NCBI GenBank assembly: GCA_049999805.1
Contig: JBNGIO010005800.1
Span: 125,031 to 189,030, forward strand
Source of the DNA: Folioceros fuciformis
Lineage: Eukaryota > Anthocerotophyta > Anthocerotopsida > Anthocerotales
Reading direction: 5' to 3'
DNA length: 64,000 nucleotides
Shown: positions 52,717 through 64,000 of the stretch, one piece after another
Numbering within the stretch: the stretch's first letter is position 1
How the letters are laid out: every line of letters begins with the position of its first letter
Notes under the pieces: generated by a model
Databases searched by the model: none
Told to the model about the DNA's origin: nothing
The model's input: only the letters and a program-made list of their open reading frames with translations
Made by a program: the position numbers and the translations under genes

Positions 52717-54289
52717 ATGGGCGGGAGGGGTCTCGGCCTGCTGCTGCTGCTAGCTTTGTGCAGCTCCACTCTGGTGGCTGGGGAGCGGCATGAGCTGGAG
52801 CTCGGGAAGCCTAGAGAGCTCTTCAGCACCGACGGTGGAAGTATCCACGTCTGGAGCGACATCCGGGCGCTGCAGGATGCCAGAGTCGTTGCCGCTCGAA
52901 TCACGCTCCGGGAGCGCGGCCTCGTCCTGCCCAAATACAGCGATTCCCCCTGCCTCGCTTATGTGGAGGACGGTGTGAAATTACTCATGGGGACCCAAAT
53001 CTCTTTCTTCGGCATAGATCTGATTCTATCTGTCAAAAGTGTGATCAAGCTTGCATACTCTTGCAGGTGAGGGAGTGTTCGGAATTCTTTCGGGGTACTC
53101 AATGGGAGAGGGCTCTGGGGTGCGCCGTGTGAGGCGTGGTGATGTGGTAGCCGTTCCTCGGGGAGTTGCCTCCTGGTGGTACAACACGGGCAGCAACAGC
53201 GAGCTCCGAATCATCGGTGTGGCCGACACATCCGCAGCATACAGCCGGGACCAAATCACTGTAAGTGCGACGACTGTAATGCGTTCCTTAGACCGAATCA
53301 GCTGGCATCTGCCCATGTCCGCTCCACATGCCTTCAAGTTGGCTCTCACAAATCTGATTCCGCGGATCCCAACTCTGCAGCCGTTCGACCTCGTGGGCGG
53401 CGAGAGGGGAGGGGAATTCGGCGGGATCCTGCACGGCTTCCAGCAGGGCTTCCTGGCAGAGGCTTGGGACATAGACGACAGCCAGGCGAAGCGTCTCCTG
53501 CAGAGCCAGCGTGGAGTGGGCATCGTTCAGGTGGATCGATCCCTGGAAATCCCGCACCACCTGCATCACTCCGACGTCCTGTTCCAACGGGAGGGCAGCC
53601 AGTTCCATCTGCGAGAACTGCTGGCCCACGGCGAGTTCGTCTACAACGTCCGGGAAGGTACGGCCGACGTCCGCGTCCAGGACGCTGGGTCCTACCACGT
53701 CGCGGACAGGTTCAAGCTCCCGGCTCTGAAGAACCTCAATCTGGGCCTGACGTTCACCCGGCTGGAGGCGGACGCGATCATGGCTCCGCACTGGGAGTCC
53801 ACCGGCCACGAGGTGATCCATATCCTCAGGGGAGACGGCGAGCTGTACATCGTGGGCCCCGCCGGCGAGTGCTTCGAGAGCGGCAGGCAGGTGCGGGAAG
53901 GCGAGGCGTTCCTTGTCCCCCGCTTCTACGCCGACGCCATCAAAGCTGGACGCCGTGGCCTCGAGTTCATCTCCTTCCACACTACCGACCAGTGAGTTAT
54001 ACGTTGTTGATGTTCAGAATCCTGCATCCACGGCCTTCGTTAGGGTCAGACTCTCTGGATTGTTCGCAGTCTTCCTAACAAGAAGAGATTGGGTTGTGTT
54101 GTATTGTGTTGAAGGCCCCTCATCGAGGCGCTCGCAGGGAGCACCTCCGCGCTAAGCAACATGCCCGAGGAAATTGCAGCCGCTGCCTTCAATGTGAAAC
54201 CGGATTTGATCCGCAGCGTCAGGGAAAGGCGACAACAGGGCGCGTTTCTGCTGGCTCCTCGACACCGCCGCTCCAGCTTCGTCTTCTAA
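52717..54289 (+). CDS. 11S-type (legumin-like) bicupin storage globulin C, intact
   Basis: Four exons: 52717-52972, 53067-53260, 53381-53991 and 54115-54289, giving 411 aa. Donors and acceptors are GT-AG and phases match. It has a signal peptide (LGLLLLLALCSSTLVAGE). Cupin 1 contains LRERGLVLPKYSDS and VRRGDVVAVPRGVASWWYN. Cupin 2 contains MAPHWESTGHEVIHILRG, REGEAFLVPRFYADA and FHTTDQ, followed by the 11S tail LAGSTSALSNMPEEIAAAAF. Genes A and B have one more intron, after RLE(N/S); C lacks it, so its exon 3 is the fusion of their exons 3 and 4. The charged linker seen in A is absent. The expected role is a vacuolar storage globulin, for example in spores. It is the only copy of the family in this window without a nonsense codon. 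Confidence 0.93.
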
Positions 54290-54475
54290 GCTCCTTTGTT
54301 TACCTGAGAATGATCCGTGCTATCACCTAGGCCAGAGACTCAAATTCTTCCATTTGGAGAACACGGTTTTTCAAACATACAATGAATAAAGCCATATGAA
54401 ACGCAGTTTCGTGGTATAGTTGGAGAGTTTCTCCACTGTAACAAGGAGCACTTTGGTTTCACCTCCCTCCCTGGC

Positions 54476-55198
54476 TTGCTGCAATTCTTTCGCATGTTAG
54501 CAGAAGGTGAAGACTCCTCTGGAGAAAGGAAGGGAGCCAAAATCTGGCCGTTGGCCAACAGTTTGATGAGCTTGTATTCCAAATGTAGCAGCTTGGAACA
54601 TGCTCAGAGGGTGTTTGATGGAATTGTTCGCAAAGATGTGTTTGGTCACGATATACACACATAGCCGGCTATTCCCAGGTGGGCATGGGACGAGAGGCAC
54701 AGGCTTAGTTTGCACACTGTTATGCAAGAACTGGGCATCGCTGTTCTTCGTTCCGTAAGGATCTGATGACATGGATTGCACCACCTGGTCCAGGAGGATT
54801 AGTTCCAGCAGGGCATGGGCCAGGAAGCTCTCCCCGCCTGTACACAATGCGATGTAAGAAAAAGGCACGCCAGCTGTACCCATTCTGTGGCATTTGTAGG
54901 CCGGCATGAGCAAATGTGGCAGCATTGCACCTTGGAAGGAAGGTGCATGCGAAGATTGAAGACCAAGGGGCTTGGAAAACCATCTGATTGTAGCTGGCAG
55001 TTTGATAAAGATGCACGGAAATCGATGGGCCCGGCCCGGGCATGAAACATGCCTAGCAGGTGTGCAGGCGAGGAGACGAAGCACCATCTCGTTGAGCCGC
55101 CCACGGTCTCCGTCACCATTGCGTTTGCAACCACTCAGGACAGCCTTCCAGCCCGCCACACCCTTCTGCAGTTTTGCTGTCTGCAATCTCAGCCTCAT
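54476..55198. pseudogene. PPR gene relics on both strands
   Basis: On the plus strand, 54541-54710 reads ANSLMSLYSKCSSLEHAQRV, VFDGIVRKDVFG and then AGYSQVGMGREAQA, a decayed PPR repeat pair broken by a stop at 54662-54664. On the minus strand, 55060-55198 reads VAGWKAVLSGCKRNGDGDRG, a PPR E-motif-like segment. Opposite orientations show that at least two fragments or an inversion are involved. No intact gene is possible here. Confidence 0.7.
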
Positions 55199-55605
55199 CC
55201 GACTGGTCTACCCGACCAAACACATAGATCAATCGTAGTGATGGTCCCTGGGCTCTATAACACGCTTACCCATCTTCATCCAGGAGTATCGCTGTCCTTC
55301 CTGCTCCAGGCCTACATGACTCCATGCCACCAAGACTCGCTCACCGGAAGAGGTTGAGACGTTTGTTCAGCTATGTATAATCATAATTATAATATATAAT
55401 TAGCGTATACAAGTGTCGAAGAGGTTAAAATGCACCCATGTTTGAAAAATTGAAAAACTCATTGAGAAAGGCATCCGAAAATGCGGGGTTAAGTGAAGGA
55501 GAGGAAGAATCTTCGTTGCAGGGTTTTATAGGGTCCAAGGGGTCCCTCCAGTGGCGGACGACGCTGAGCAGGGAGTTGGTTTGGTTGAGGTTCTGCGTTG
55601 CAGCC
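55199..55605. other. Upstream region of SYF1
   Basis: No separate gene. The SYF1 frame is open upstream to an ATG at 55438, but family similarity begins at 55606. An AT-rich stretch at about 55380-55410 may belong to the promoter. Confidence 0.4.
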
Positions 55606-58600
55606 ATGGGGGAGCCGGTGGCGGAGGAGAGGGTCCACGCCTCGCTGATGCTCCCTCCCGAGATGTACCCTTCGGAAGAGGACTTTCTGTACGAGGAGGA
55701 GATTTTGAGAAACCCATTCACCCTGAAGCTCTGGTGGCGGTATCTACAGGCACGGAGGGAGGCTCCGTCCAAGAAGCGGGCTGTGCTGTTCGAGAGAGCG
55801 CTGAAGGCCCTGCCCGGCAGCTACAAGCTGTGGTATGCTTATTTGAGGGAGAGGATGGAGGCAGTGCGCGGGCTGCCTCCCACGCACCAGCAGTACGACG
55901 CACTGAACAACACCTTTGAAAGGGCTATGGTGACGATGCACAAAATGCCGCGCATTTGGGCTTTGTACCTTCAGATTTTGGTTGAGCAGAAGCTGGTCAC
56001 CCGGACCCGGCGGACGTTTGACAGGGCTTTGTGCTCGCTGCCTGTGACGCAGCATGACAGGATTTGGGAACCATATCTGAAATTTGCGAGCCAGCAGGGT
56101 GTGCCGATTGAGACGTCTCTGCGTGTATACAGGCGGTATTTGAAGTTCGACCCCAACCACGTGGAGGATTTCATAGAGTTTTTGGTGTCTGCCAAGCGGT
56201 GGCAGGAGGTGGCGGAGAAGTTGGCTCAGTGTTTGAATAACGAGACGTTTCAGTCTGTGAAAGGCAAGACCAGGCATCAGTTGTGGCTGGAGTTGTGCCA
56301 CTTGCTCACCACCCATGCGCAGGATGTTTTGGGCTTGCCGGTTGATGCTATCATTCGTGGTGGGATTCGCAAGTTCACTGACGAGGTAGGTCAGCTTTGG
56401 ACAGCTCTTGCCGACTATTACATCCGTAGAAGCTTTTTTGAGAAAGCCAGAGATGTGTATGAAGAGGGAATGATGACTGTAATAACTGTGAGAGACTTCA
56501 CTCTTATTTTTGATGCGTACACTCAATTTGAGGAGAGCATGCTAGCGGCTAGGATGGAGACAATGGATGGGGTGGATGAGGTAGAAGAGAGGACTGTGGT
56601 GGCATCGGAGGCAGACAAGGACATTGAAAATAAGGTGGAAAGTACTACCCAAAACGGGGGTGATTCTCTTCCTTCCATAAGTGCCAGGGCTGGTCTGAAA
56701 GCTCGATTTCAGAAATGGGAGCGTGATCTTTTGTCAAATTTCTGGTTGAAGGATGATGTCGATGTCGACTTAAGGCTTGCCAGGCTAGAACACTTGATGG
56801 ATCGCCGGCCAGAACTCGTTAGCAGTGTTCTCCTCAGGCAAAATCCACACAATGTGCATGAATGGCATAAGAGAGCGAAGCTTTTCAAAGATAACCCAGC
56901 CAAGCAGATCCTTACATTCACAGAAGCTGTGAAGACGGTGGACCCATTTAAAGCTGTGGGCAAGCCTCATACTCTATGGATGGCCTTTGCCCATTTGTAT
57001 GAAGCCCACAACGATCTTCAGAATGTAAGGGTGATTTTCGATAAGGCAGTGCAGGTTAACTACAAGACAGTTGATGATCTGGCCACCTTGTGGTGTGACT
57101 GGGCAGAAACTGAGCTGAGGCATAATAACTTCAAAGGTGCTCTGGAGCTGATGAGACGTGCAACTGCTGAGCCTAATGCTGCAGTGAAGAGGAAAGGTAA
57201 GCACTCCTGGGTAGCTAGTGGTCGTGAACATGAACGTGGACGTGAGTAGTGTATGTATTCTTGTGTAATATGCCTTGTGCTTTTCGGCTGCCTACAGTTG
57301 CTGCGGATGGTGAAGAGCCAGTTCAGATGAAGCTCTTCAGGTCTTTGAAGCTGTGGACATTTTACGTGGACCTAGAAGAGAGCCTTGGGACGTTGGAGTC
57401 CACTAGAGCGGTTTATGACAGAATATTAGATCTGCGGATTGCCACACCGCAAATCATCATCAATTATGCTTTGCTGCTCGAGGTTTGGTCCAATACTCTT
57501 TATTCATCACGTTCCCCTATTACCGAAGGCTGTCAATGGGACTTGAGCTGACAAACATTGTGTCCTTGAATCAGGAGCATAAGTATTTTGAAGATGCTTT
57601 TCGAGTTTATGAAAGGGGTGTGCAGGTATTCAAATACCCCCATGTTCGCGAGATTTGGGTCACATATTTGTCCAAGTTCACAAAGCGCTATGGTGGCAAG
57701 AAGCTAGAAAGGGCGCGTGATTTGTTTGAGCAGGCTCTTGAAAAGGTACAGTTCTTGTCTTGTGTGATCAAGTGGTTTAGGGTTTAGGGTGGGTGAAGTG
57801 CTACGAGCTAACCCTTTTCGTGACCTGTTCTCAGGTCCCTGCGGAGGATGCAAAATCTCTGTATCTGCAGTACGCAAAACTAGAAGAGGATTATGGTCTG
57901 GCTCGACATGCCATGACCGTATATGACCGGGCTACAAAGGCTGTCCCAGATACCGAGAAGATGAGCATCTACGAAATCTATATCTCAAGGGCAGCAGAGT
58001 TTTTAGGTGTGCCAAAGACGCGAGACATCTATGAGGTTTGACTACTTCCTTTTGGCCCACATTCGGTAATTTTGGAAACTGGCATCGCTTGAACTGCTGG
58101 TGATAAATGCGTAGGCAGAGCACTCGTTTCCTGGCTGGATGATGGATCTGATTTACCAGCAATTTTGCAGCAAGCCATTGAGTCAGGGCTACCGGACAAG
58201 GATGTAAAGATCATGTGCTTAAAGTATGCGGAGCTTGAGCAAAATCTTGGAGAAATAGATCGAGCTCGGGCCATTTACGTACATGCGTCACAGATGGCTG
58301 ATCCAAGGTCAGATTCAGAGTTCTGGAACAAGTGGAATGATTTTGAAGTGGCACATGGCAATGAGGACACGTTCAGAGAAATGCGGCGGATAAAGAGGAG
58401 TGTTACTGCCAGCTACAGTCAGGTTAGTCGTTTGGTTGGCAATATATTTGACGGAGCTTGCTACCCACCTCTGTTGCTGGTGACACGTTCGGAGTTTTTG
58501 CGCACAGTCTAATCGCCCCGTGTGGTTCATGAAACAGATGCACTTCATACTGCCGGAATATTTGATGCAAGCTGACCAAGGAAAGTCGACAAGAGAAGAA

Positions 58601-58924
58601 GCTGTGGATACTCTTAAGCGGGCTGGCGTTCCTGAAGATGAGATGGCGGTTCTAGAGAGGCAGATAGCGGCACAGAGCAACCCAAGGCGGCCTGGAGAGG
58701 GAACTCGTGTGATGGGCTTTGTGAGTAGTGGAGTAGAGACTGTTGGCCAGGCTGAACAACCGAAGGCGGTTGCGAACCCGGATGAGATTGCTCTAGAGGA
58801 CGAAAGCGAAGAGGAAGATGAGCCAAAGGTTGATGTGGCTGAAAAACCAGTTCCAGATGCCGTATATGGAGGTCTGGCTCCGATGGGAGCTCTGGAACGG
58901 CTAAAGAGGCAAAGACTGCAATAA
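55606..58924 (+). CDS. SYF1: Pre-mRNA-splicing factor SYF1 (XAB2 homologue), 6 exons
   Basis: SYF1 is a HAT-repeat scaffold of the NineTeen complex in the nuclear spliceosome; its animal homologue XAB2 also acts in transcription-coupled repair. Exons: 55606-57196, 57298-57482, 57575-57745, 57835-58035, 58171-58422 and 58538-58924. All are GT-AG with matching phases, giving 928 aa; human XAB2 has 855 and plant proteins about 920. HAT/TPR-like repeats run along the protein, with signatures such as [31 protein letters not shown] and [10 protein letters not shown]. The end has the conserved HFILPEYLM, then an acidic segment ([11 protein letters not shown]) and [19 protein letters not shown]. The start at 55606 ([20 protein letters not shown]) fits the family better than the in-frame ATG at 55438. 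Intron 3 contains two TTTAGGG units. Its 3' end is copied at 61.7-62.4 kb. Confidence 0.95.
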
Positions 58925-61674
58925 AATTCCCCGTGTTCATAAGCGAGGAAATCAAGCTGTATTTTGGTTACCCTGATTAAAGCAGAGCCTGCTTTGCATC
59001 CGTGCCGTGCACTTATTGCCTGTGCAACATGAGTAAGACCGGCGAAGACTTTGGTGGAGAGGAGAAAGACATGAATGATGTTTGACATGCTCTTGCCTTG
59101 TCCTTGCACGGCATGTCCCGAATGACGGGCCCAGGCATTGAATGGCTTGGGAGACTTCAGAATATGTTGAGTCAGGATGACTGGGCCACCAGATATTGAG
59201 CACAGAGAAACATTGCTTGGGTGAGCTTGAAATGGGCAAACAACCGTGTGCGATAGTATTCAACAGCTCCTGGAATCTTCAAGCTTGTGTTCCACGGAAA
59301 GGTAATAGTTTATTGGGTCACAACTCACCGACCAAGACCCAACACTGGGCTCACGTCGGAGAAAACTTTGTGGAGGTGTCTCAATTTCCTCTCCCAGTTG
59401 CCTCCGTGTGAACCACTCGAGTATGAAGCGGCCGAGTGGAAACTCCAGAGGTCATCTCGGGTAGAAGTTACAGGGAGTAGTCGGAGGGCATTACAGAGTC
59501 ATGCTGCTGTAGTTCGAGTCTGCGGGAACGGTCACATCTTGAGTCTCTCGGAAGAGAGCTTCGACGGTCTGAATTGTACTCTAGCTGGAAGTTTTCTTAT
59601 GACGGGAATCAACTCCATCGTGTAGTATATTCAAGAAAGGGACTGACTTGATTGCGGGGATGGTATGCAACACACTTCTGTACCGTAGCAGCGCTGCTCT
59701 CAGCGTACCGCTCGTGTGCCACCAACCCCAGCGCACCGTGCCGTCGGTATTATCTCTTCGTTCCTGGAGACAAACCGTGCTCTGGCAACTAGCTCTCTAT
59801 TCACCACGTTTAGTGTTCGTCCGTCCCTTGTCCCAGTTCGTTTTGCCCGGGAGAGCGAGCGTTTTTAAAACTGATCGGCATTGCAACCGGTTTAGTTGGG
59901 AGTGTATCACTGCGAGTTCACGTTTCCACAGGCCTGCGATGGGATCATCAGTCTGGCACACTGAGCAGAAAGTTTATCTGGCGAGCGCCCGTCTACGCAG
60001 GCCCGCGATGGGATTACCAGTGTGGCACACTGAGTAGAGGAGAGCTGACAGGGCGAGCGCTCGTTTCCGCAGGCGTGCGATGGGATCATTAGCGTGGCGC
60101 ACTGATTGAGCAGAGGAGACCTCATCGCGCGAGCGCACGTTTCCGCTGGCCTGCGATGGGATCATCAGTGTGGCACACTGGGCAGAGGAGAGCTCATCGG
60201 GCAAGCGCAGGTTTCCGCAAGCCTGCTACATCTACAATTAAACCCTAACAAGGAAGGGGAAGTAAGGCCCACAGCTGCACATAGCAATTATGTCTCAGGC
60301 TCAGGCACTCAGCAAGACGTCACCGTGGAGCTCGAACAGAGAAGCAGCGGTCGCAGGTGTGGTCCCCGGGAAGGGAGAGGGATGCCGGCCGCCTGACGCG
60401 TCGAGATGAGCATCAGGCTTGGTGCGACACGAGCGGTACGGCGAGCAGGCGCGTTAATAGGCGCCTTACAGCCTCTCATAGACATTTAGGCGACAGGTAT
60501 GTACTTTGGGGGAGAATGAAAGCCACCTACCAGCCTCGTCTCCACTTCTGCAGTGCGTCTGGCACACATGTCAGTATCCCTCACAGCAAGAATCCTGCAC
60601 CCGGACCGCCACCAGCACCGTCCTGAGGAGTGATTGTCCCCACGCTCGAGCGGCATCAAGAGTGACGAGAAACCAGTGACAGCCTCCCAGGCAGTACATA
60701 TCGATGCAGCGCAGGACGGCCGTATCCATCACTGTTCATGATTCCTTGCTCTTGGCCCGCAGGTCATGTACACCTGCAGAGGCTGCAGGCAGCCAATACA
60801 AAATGCACATTGCCTTGCTCCTGTACAAATTGCAGAACGCACCCCCAGTACGTTCCATGCTGGCACAGGCGTCGCCTACTCACCCACACGAAGCACTGCA
60901 ACGTGGACTGCCCGGGCCCAGCTGACGTCTGTGTCGTGGGCCTTGACGTCCCACGCCCCGCTACAGAGTCTGGAAGGCTGGACACCCAGGTCTTTCTCCT
61001 CCCAAACCGCGTGGTCCCGGCCCAGCGCCGTGACCGGATCTACCCTGGGCCTCGCTCAGCACGTCGTCGCTCCCTTTAAAGGCTTGACACCGCAGAACCC
61101 GGCCCTCGCCGCCGAGAACTCGGAACCCTTGTTCAACACCGTTCCTCCAGCAGCTATTTGTCCGCAATGGTCCTCATCCTTGAAGGGTCACGGTCTCAGT
61201 TATATGTACGTACTTTCAGTTAAATCTCATGGAGAACATCTGCCAGTCCTCGAGCAGAAGATTGTAGATGTACATATGTTGGCAAGCAATGGGACAGAAA
61301 TTCCTCCACTGGTTTAACAAAAGAGCAGCACATCTCCCTTGGAAAACAAGGGGGAACGGCTTGCATGTGGTGAAGACCAAGGCTCGGCCCGCTCTCTACA
61401 ATGTTGGACGACTGCAAACAACCAAGCATGGAACCAACTTGATTTCATCCTGACAACTTCAGGTCGCCCCAGAAGATTTGTCGAAGGAATAAGTCAGCAA
61501 ATGTTGTCGATGGGTCTTTCCTCTTTGGTTTTCGATATGGATGACGATGTTGCACAAGCCTTGTTACCCATAGTATATGCTTCATATGATAAGGACAACA
61601 ATAGATACTTCTGTGCTACTAGCTGACGAAGACACTCTAGAGAAGAGGGGAATGACGGCAATTTTCACAGCAAG
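58925..61674. other. Intergenic; source copy of a segmental duplication
   Basis: No supported gene. Several stretches (58925-59220 and 60480-61060) recur in diverged form at 62150-62510 and 62960-63600. A short plus-strand open piece near 61480-61625 (SQQMLSMGLSSLVFDMDDDV) is unrecognised. Confidence 0.45.
59917..60235. repeat. About 70-bp tandem repeat, 4-5 copies
   Basis: Units contain CGTTTCCGCAGGCCTGCGAT, GGGATCATCAGTGTGGCACA and CTGAGCAGAGGAGAGCTCAT in order. Copies differ by substitutions and short indels. The word TGCGATGGGATCATCAGTGTGG is GC-rich compared with other repeats in the window. Confidence 0.9.
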
Positions 61675-62370
61675 AGACTATGTGGCCAGGTACCCCTCTT
61701 GCTGGTGAGACGTCAGAGTTTTGAGCAGCCTCTTGACTTGCGTTTTGTATACGGAAGAGACAGACGAGCTGTAGACGGCCAGAATATGTTCGATGCAAGC
61801 CGACCGAGGGAAGTCGACAAGAGAAGAAGGCGTGGACACATGTAAGCACCCTGCTGTTCCTGAATGGAACATGTAGCTGTTGAGAGGGAGGTGGTGGCTA
61901 TACAGTCTAGAGCAACCCATGCCAGACGGCCTGGAGAAGGAACTCGGGTGACGGGCTTTTGAGTTGTGGTGTAGAGGCGGGTGGCCAAGCTGAACAGTTG
62001 AAGGGGGTTGCAAACCGGGATGAGATTGTTCGCTGGAAGATGAGGTGGAGAGGAGGATGAGCCAAAGGTCGATGTTCCAGATGCTGTGTGTGGAGTGGAG
62101 GCCCAGGCTGGCTCCAATGGCAATTCTGGAACCTATAAAGAAAACGATTTCAAAAAACATTTGTGTTGACTAGGCGAGGAGATCAGGCCTAGGCTATGCA
62201 ATTGGTGTTGTATCTTTGCAGCCATGCCGTGCACGACTTGCCTGCCTGTGAAAATGGGGTGCACCAGCAGACTTGGTGAGAGTGGAGAAGAGTATATTTC
62301 GGATTCGACATGCTCTTGCGCTGTCCTTAGACGGCAGATCCGAGGAGAGGGGCCCAGGCCCAGGAAGTGT
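61675..62370 (+). pseudogene. Degenerate duplicate of the SYF1 3' end
   Basis: Matches 58460-59130 in order: intron 5, exon 6 and the 3' flank. Shared blocks include GTCGACAAGAGAAGAAG, GGCCTGGAGA.GGAACTCG.GTGA and GATGAGCCAAAGGT. Frameshifts, stops and small deletions destroy the reading frame. The copy begins within intron 5, so it is a DNA-level duplication, not a retrocopy. Confidence 0.85.
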
Positions 62371-64000
62371 GGTGGTGGGATTCCTGAGAGTGAGTGAGTG
62401 AGGTTGGGGCGACTGAGAGTGAGTGAAGTTGGGGCGACCCCACCATGGTCTGGTTGGTGCAGCACACATTGAGCACGGGGAAACTTTGATTGAGTGCGCT
62501 TGGTCCCGTTTCCCACGTGAAATTGGGCTAAGCAGTATCACAGTGGCTAACATTCCTGCGAACCCCCGAGGTCCTATTTCACGAACTGGTCTTTGATTAT
62601 TGGCACCAACCGACGGGGCCCCAAGTATGCGGCAAATCTTTCGGGGTGTTTCAAATCCTTCTTCCCCTGGTGTTGCTTCTCTGCAGCTGAGTTTGAAGCG
62701 GAAGGAAGTCTTTACACTGGGCAGAAGTTGAGGAGAGCTTGTGCATCAACCGCCTGACATGGTGCTGCAGGTTGAGCTCGCGGTAGGAATGATCGTATGT
62801 CATCGGGAGAGTCTCTGGGAAGGGAGAATTAGAGGGTTTGAATTGTACTCCGACAGGAACAGTCTCAAGAGAAGGAAAGAGAGAGATGTACGTAAGCCAT
62901 CAACTCCGGCGTGTAGTACATGTAAGAAAGGGACTGAAAAGCTGTAATCGTCTGTTACATACTTCTCTGTGAGAATGAAAGCCACCTACAAGCCTCATCT
63001 CCATTTCTGTGGTGACGGCCCCTGGATCTGGCGCATATGTCAGTAATCCTACAAGGAACCATCCTGCACCAGCACCCGCACCAGCACCGTCCTGAGAGAA
63101 GTGATTGTCCCACCGTCCACACGGGAGCAATTGTCAGGAGAAAACAGTACACAGTGGGCAGCAGCAGCACAAGCAGCAGCCTCGCAGGCCACCACTGTGG
63201 GCGCTGTTCACATCGACGGAGGTGCATGGGCGGCTTTATACATCACTCCACGTCTTATCAGAGACGATTCCCTCTTGCATCCCGTTGCTCGATTCCTGCC
63301 GCAGCCTATGTGCATCATCGTACATAACATGTGTGCATACCACTAGTGTCCACATTGCACAAAACACACCCCTGTGATCCATGCTGCTGCATGCGTCACC
63401 TACTCACCTAGCAACTCGGACTCCCAGAGCCCACCCTGACGTCACCGTACCCCAAGACACAAGCTCTGCTGCGGCGCGCGCACAGTGTCATCACAGCGCG
63501 CCGTTTCTGCTCTGTCCCTTGCCCTTGACGCCCCAGACCGCTGCTGCAAACCCTAGGCAAACTTTCTTGTCTCCCAAACCGCGTTGGCCGGAAACCTCGG
63601 CACGTCGCCGTACCCCCGTCTGGTCCACGACCGGGACCCGGCCATGGCCGGAGCTGGGGTCAAGCTGCTTCCGGCAGCTTTCGATTTGCAGATCTTTCCG
63701 TCTTCTTTTTTCCCGCTTTGCCCCTACTTTTGTAGATTTTTTATCCGATGCCGTTTACTTTCCGGTATTCATTACCTTCCGACTGCATGTGCCCGGCAGC
63801 CTGAACCCCCTCGATCAACCGTGCATCTGTCCAGAACGAAAACACGTTCCCGCACATGCATCGCCCTTGGTACAGAGAAGTTAAGGCCAAGGCGACTGCA
63901 CCCGGGGTGACGACAGGACAAAACACCAAGCTATCCGGACAGCCTTGACACCCGCCAAAGAGCGGGAAAGAGCTCATCAGTCGACTGACCTACAGGATCC
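62371..64000. other. Continuation of the segmental duplication, to the window edge
   Basis: Diverged copy of 59160-61060; for example, AATGAAAGCCACCTAC and CACCAGCACCGTCCTGAG occur in both. The right part includes CTCCCAAACCGCG, shared with about 61000. A possible gene start at 63643 (MAGAGVKLLPAAFDLQ) near the edge is unsupported. Confidence 0.5.

Noticed and set aside
55438-55605. In-frame upstream ATG of SYF1
   Set aside because: Residues before 55606 do not resemble SYF1 N-termini, and the start at 55606 matches the family length.

Overview
This looks like nuclear DNA from a seed-free land plant, most likely a hornwort or lycophyte. The genes have short GT-AG introns (about 50-240 nt). 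Telomere-type TTTAGGG arrays are present, and so is a nuclear tRNA-Ser(AGA). There are four long intronless PPR-DYW genes whose DYW domains are divergent. There are also SABATH, 11S-cupin and L-gulonolactone oxidase genes of plant type. The assignment is inference; no species is claimed.

Layout. 0.48-1.44 kb: a seven-exon GNA1 gene (minus). 1.8-12.2 kb: three closely related intronless PPR-DYW genes in +/-/+ order, each with an N-terminal motif resembling the PDF motif of OSB organellar ssDNA-binding proteins. 12.3-15.5 kb: an AT-rich, decayed pogo-like DNA transposon carrying a polypurine array and a telomeric insertion. 16.5-26 kb: two inverted L-gulonolactone oxidase paralogues flanking a tRNA-Ser gene and a Harbinger-type nuclease that lacks its first catalytic Asp. 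The first paralogue carries a 100-N gap bordered by sequence copied from the second. 29.7-37.1 kb: two 11S-type bicupin storage globulin genes, each with one nonsense codon, and a third relic. 39.9-40.4 kb: the Pol III subunit RPC11/C11 (minus). 40.8-42.9 kb: a fourth PPR-DYW gene. 44.3-45.8 kb: a SABATH methyltransferase. 49.3-51.1 kb: an intronless, AT-rich poly(A)-binding-protein paralogue beside telomere-motif tandem repeats. 52.7-54.3 kb: an intact 11S cupin gene. 54.5-55.2 kb: PPR relics on both strands. 55.6-58.9 kb: splicing factor SYF1, with a degenerate duplicate of its 3' end at 61.7-62.4 kb.

The genes do not form one pathway. Themes are expansion of RNA-editing-type PPR genes, tandem and segmental duplication with decay, and transposon debris. 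Three multi-exon genes (GNA1, RPC11, SABATH) and the cupins were assembled by eye from conserved residues, GT/GC-AG sites and matching intron phases. Exon boundaries are therefore inferences from sequence, not transcript-proven.
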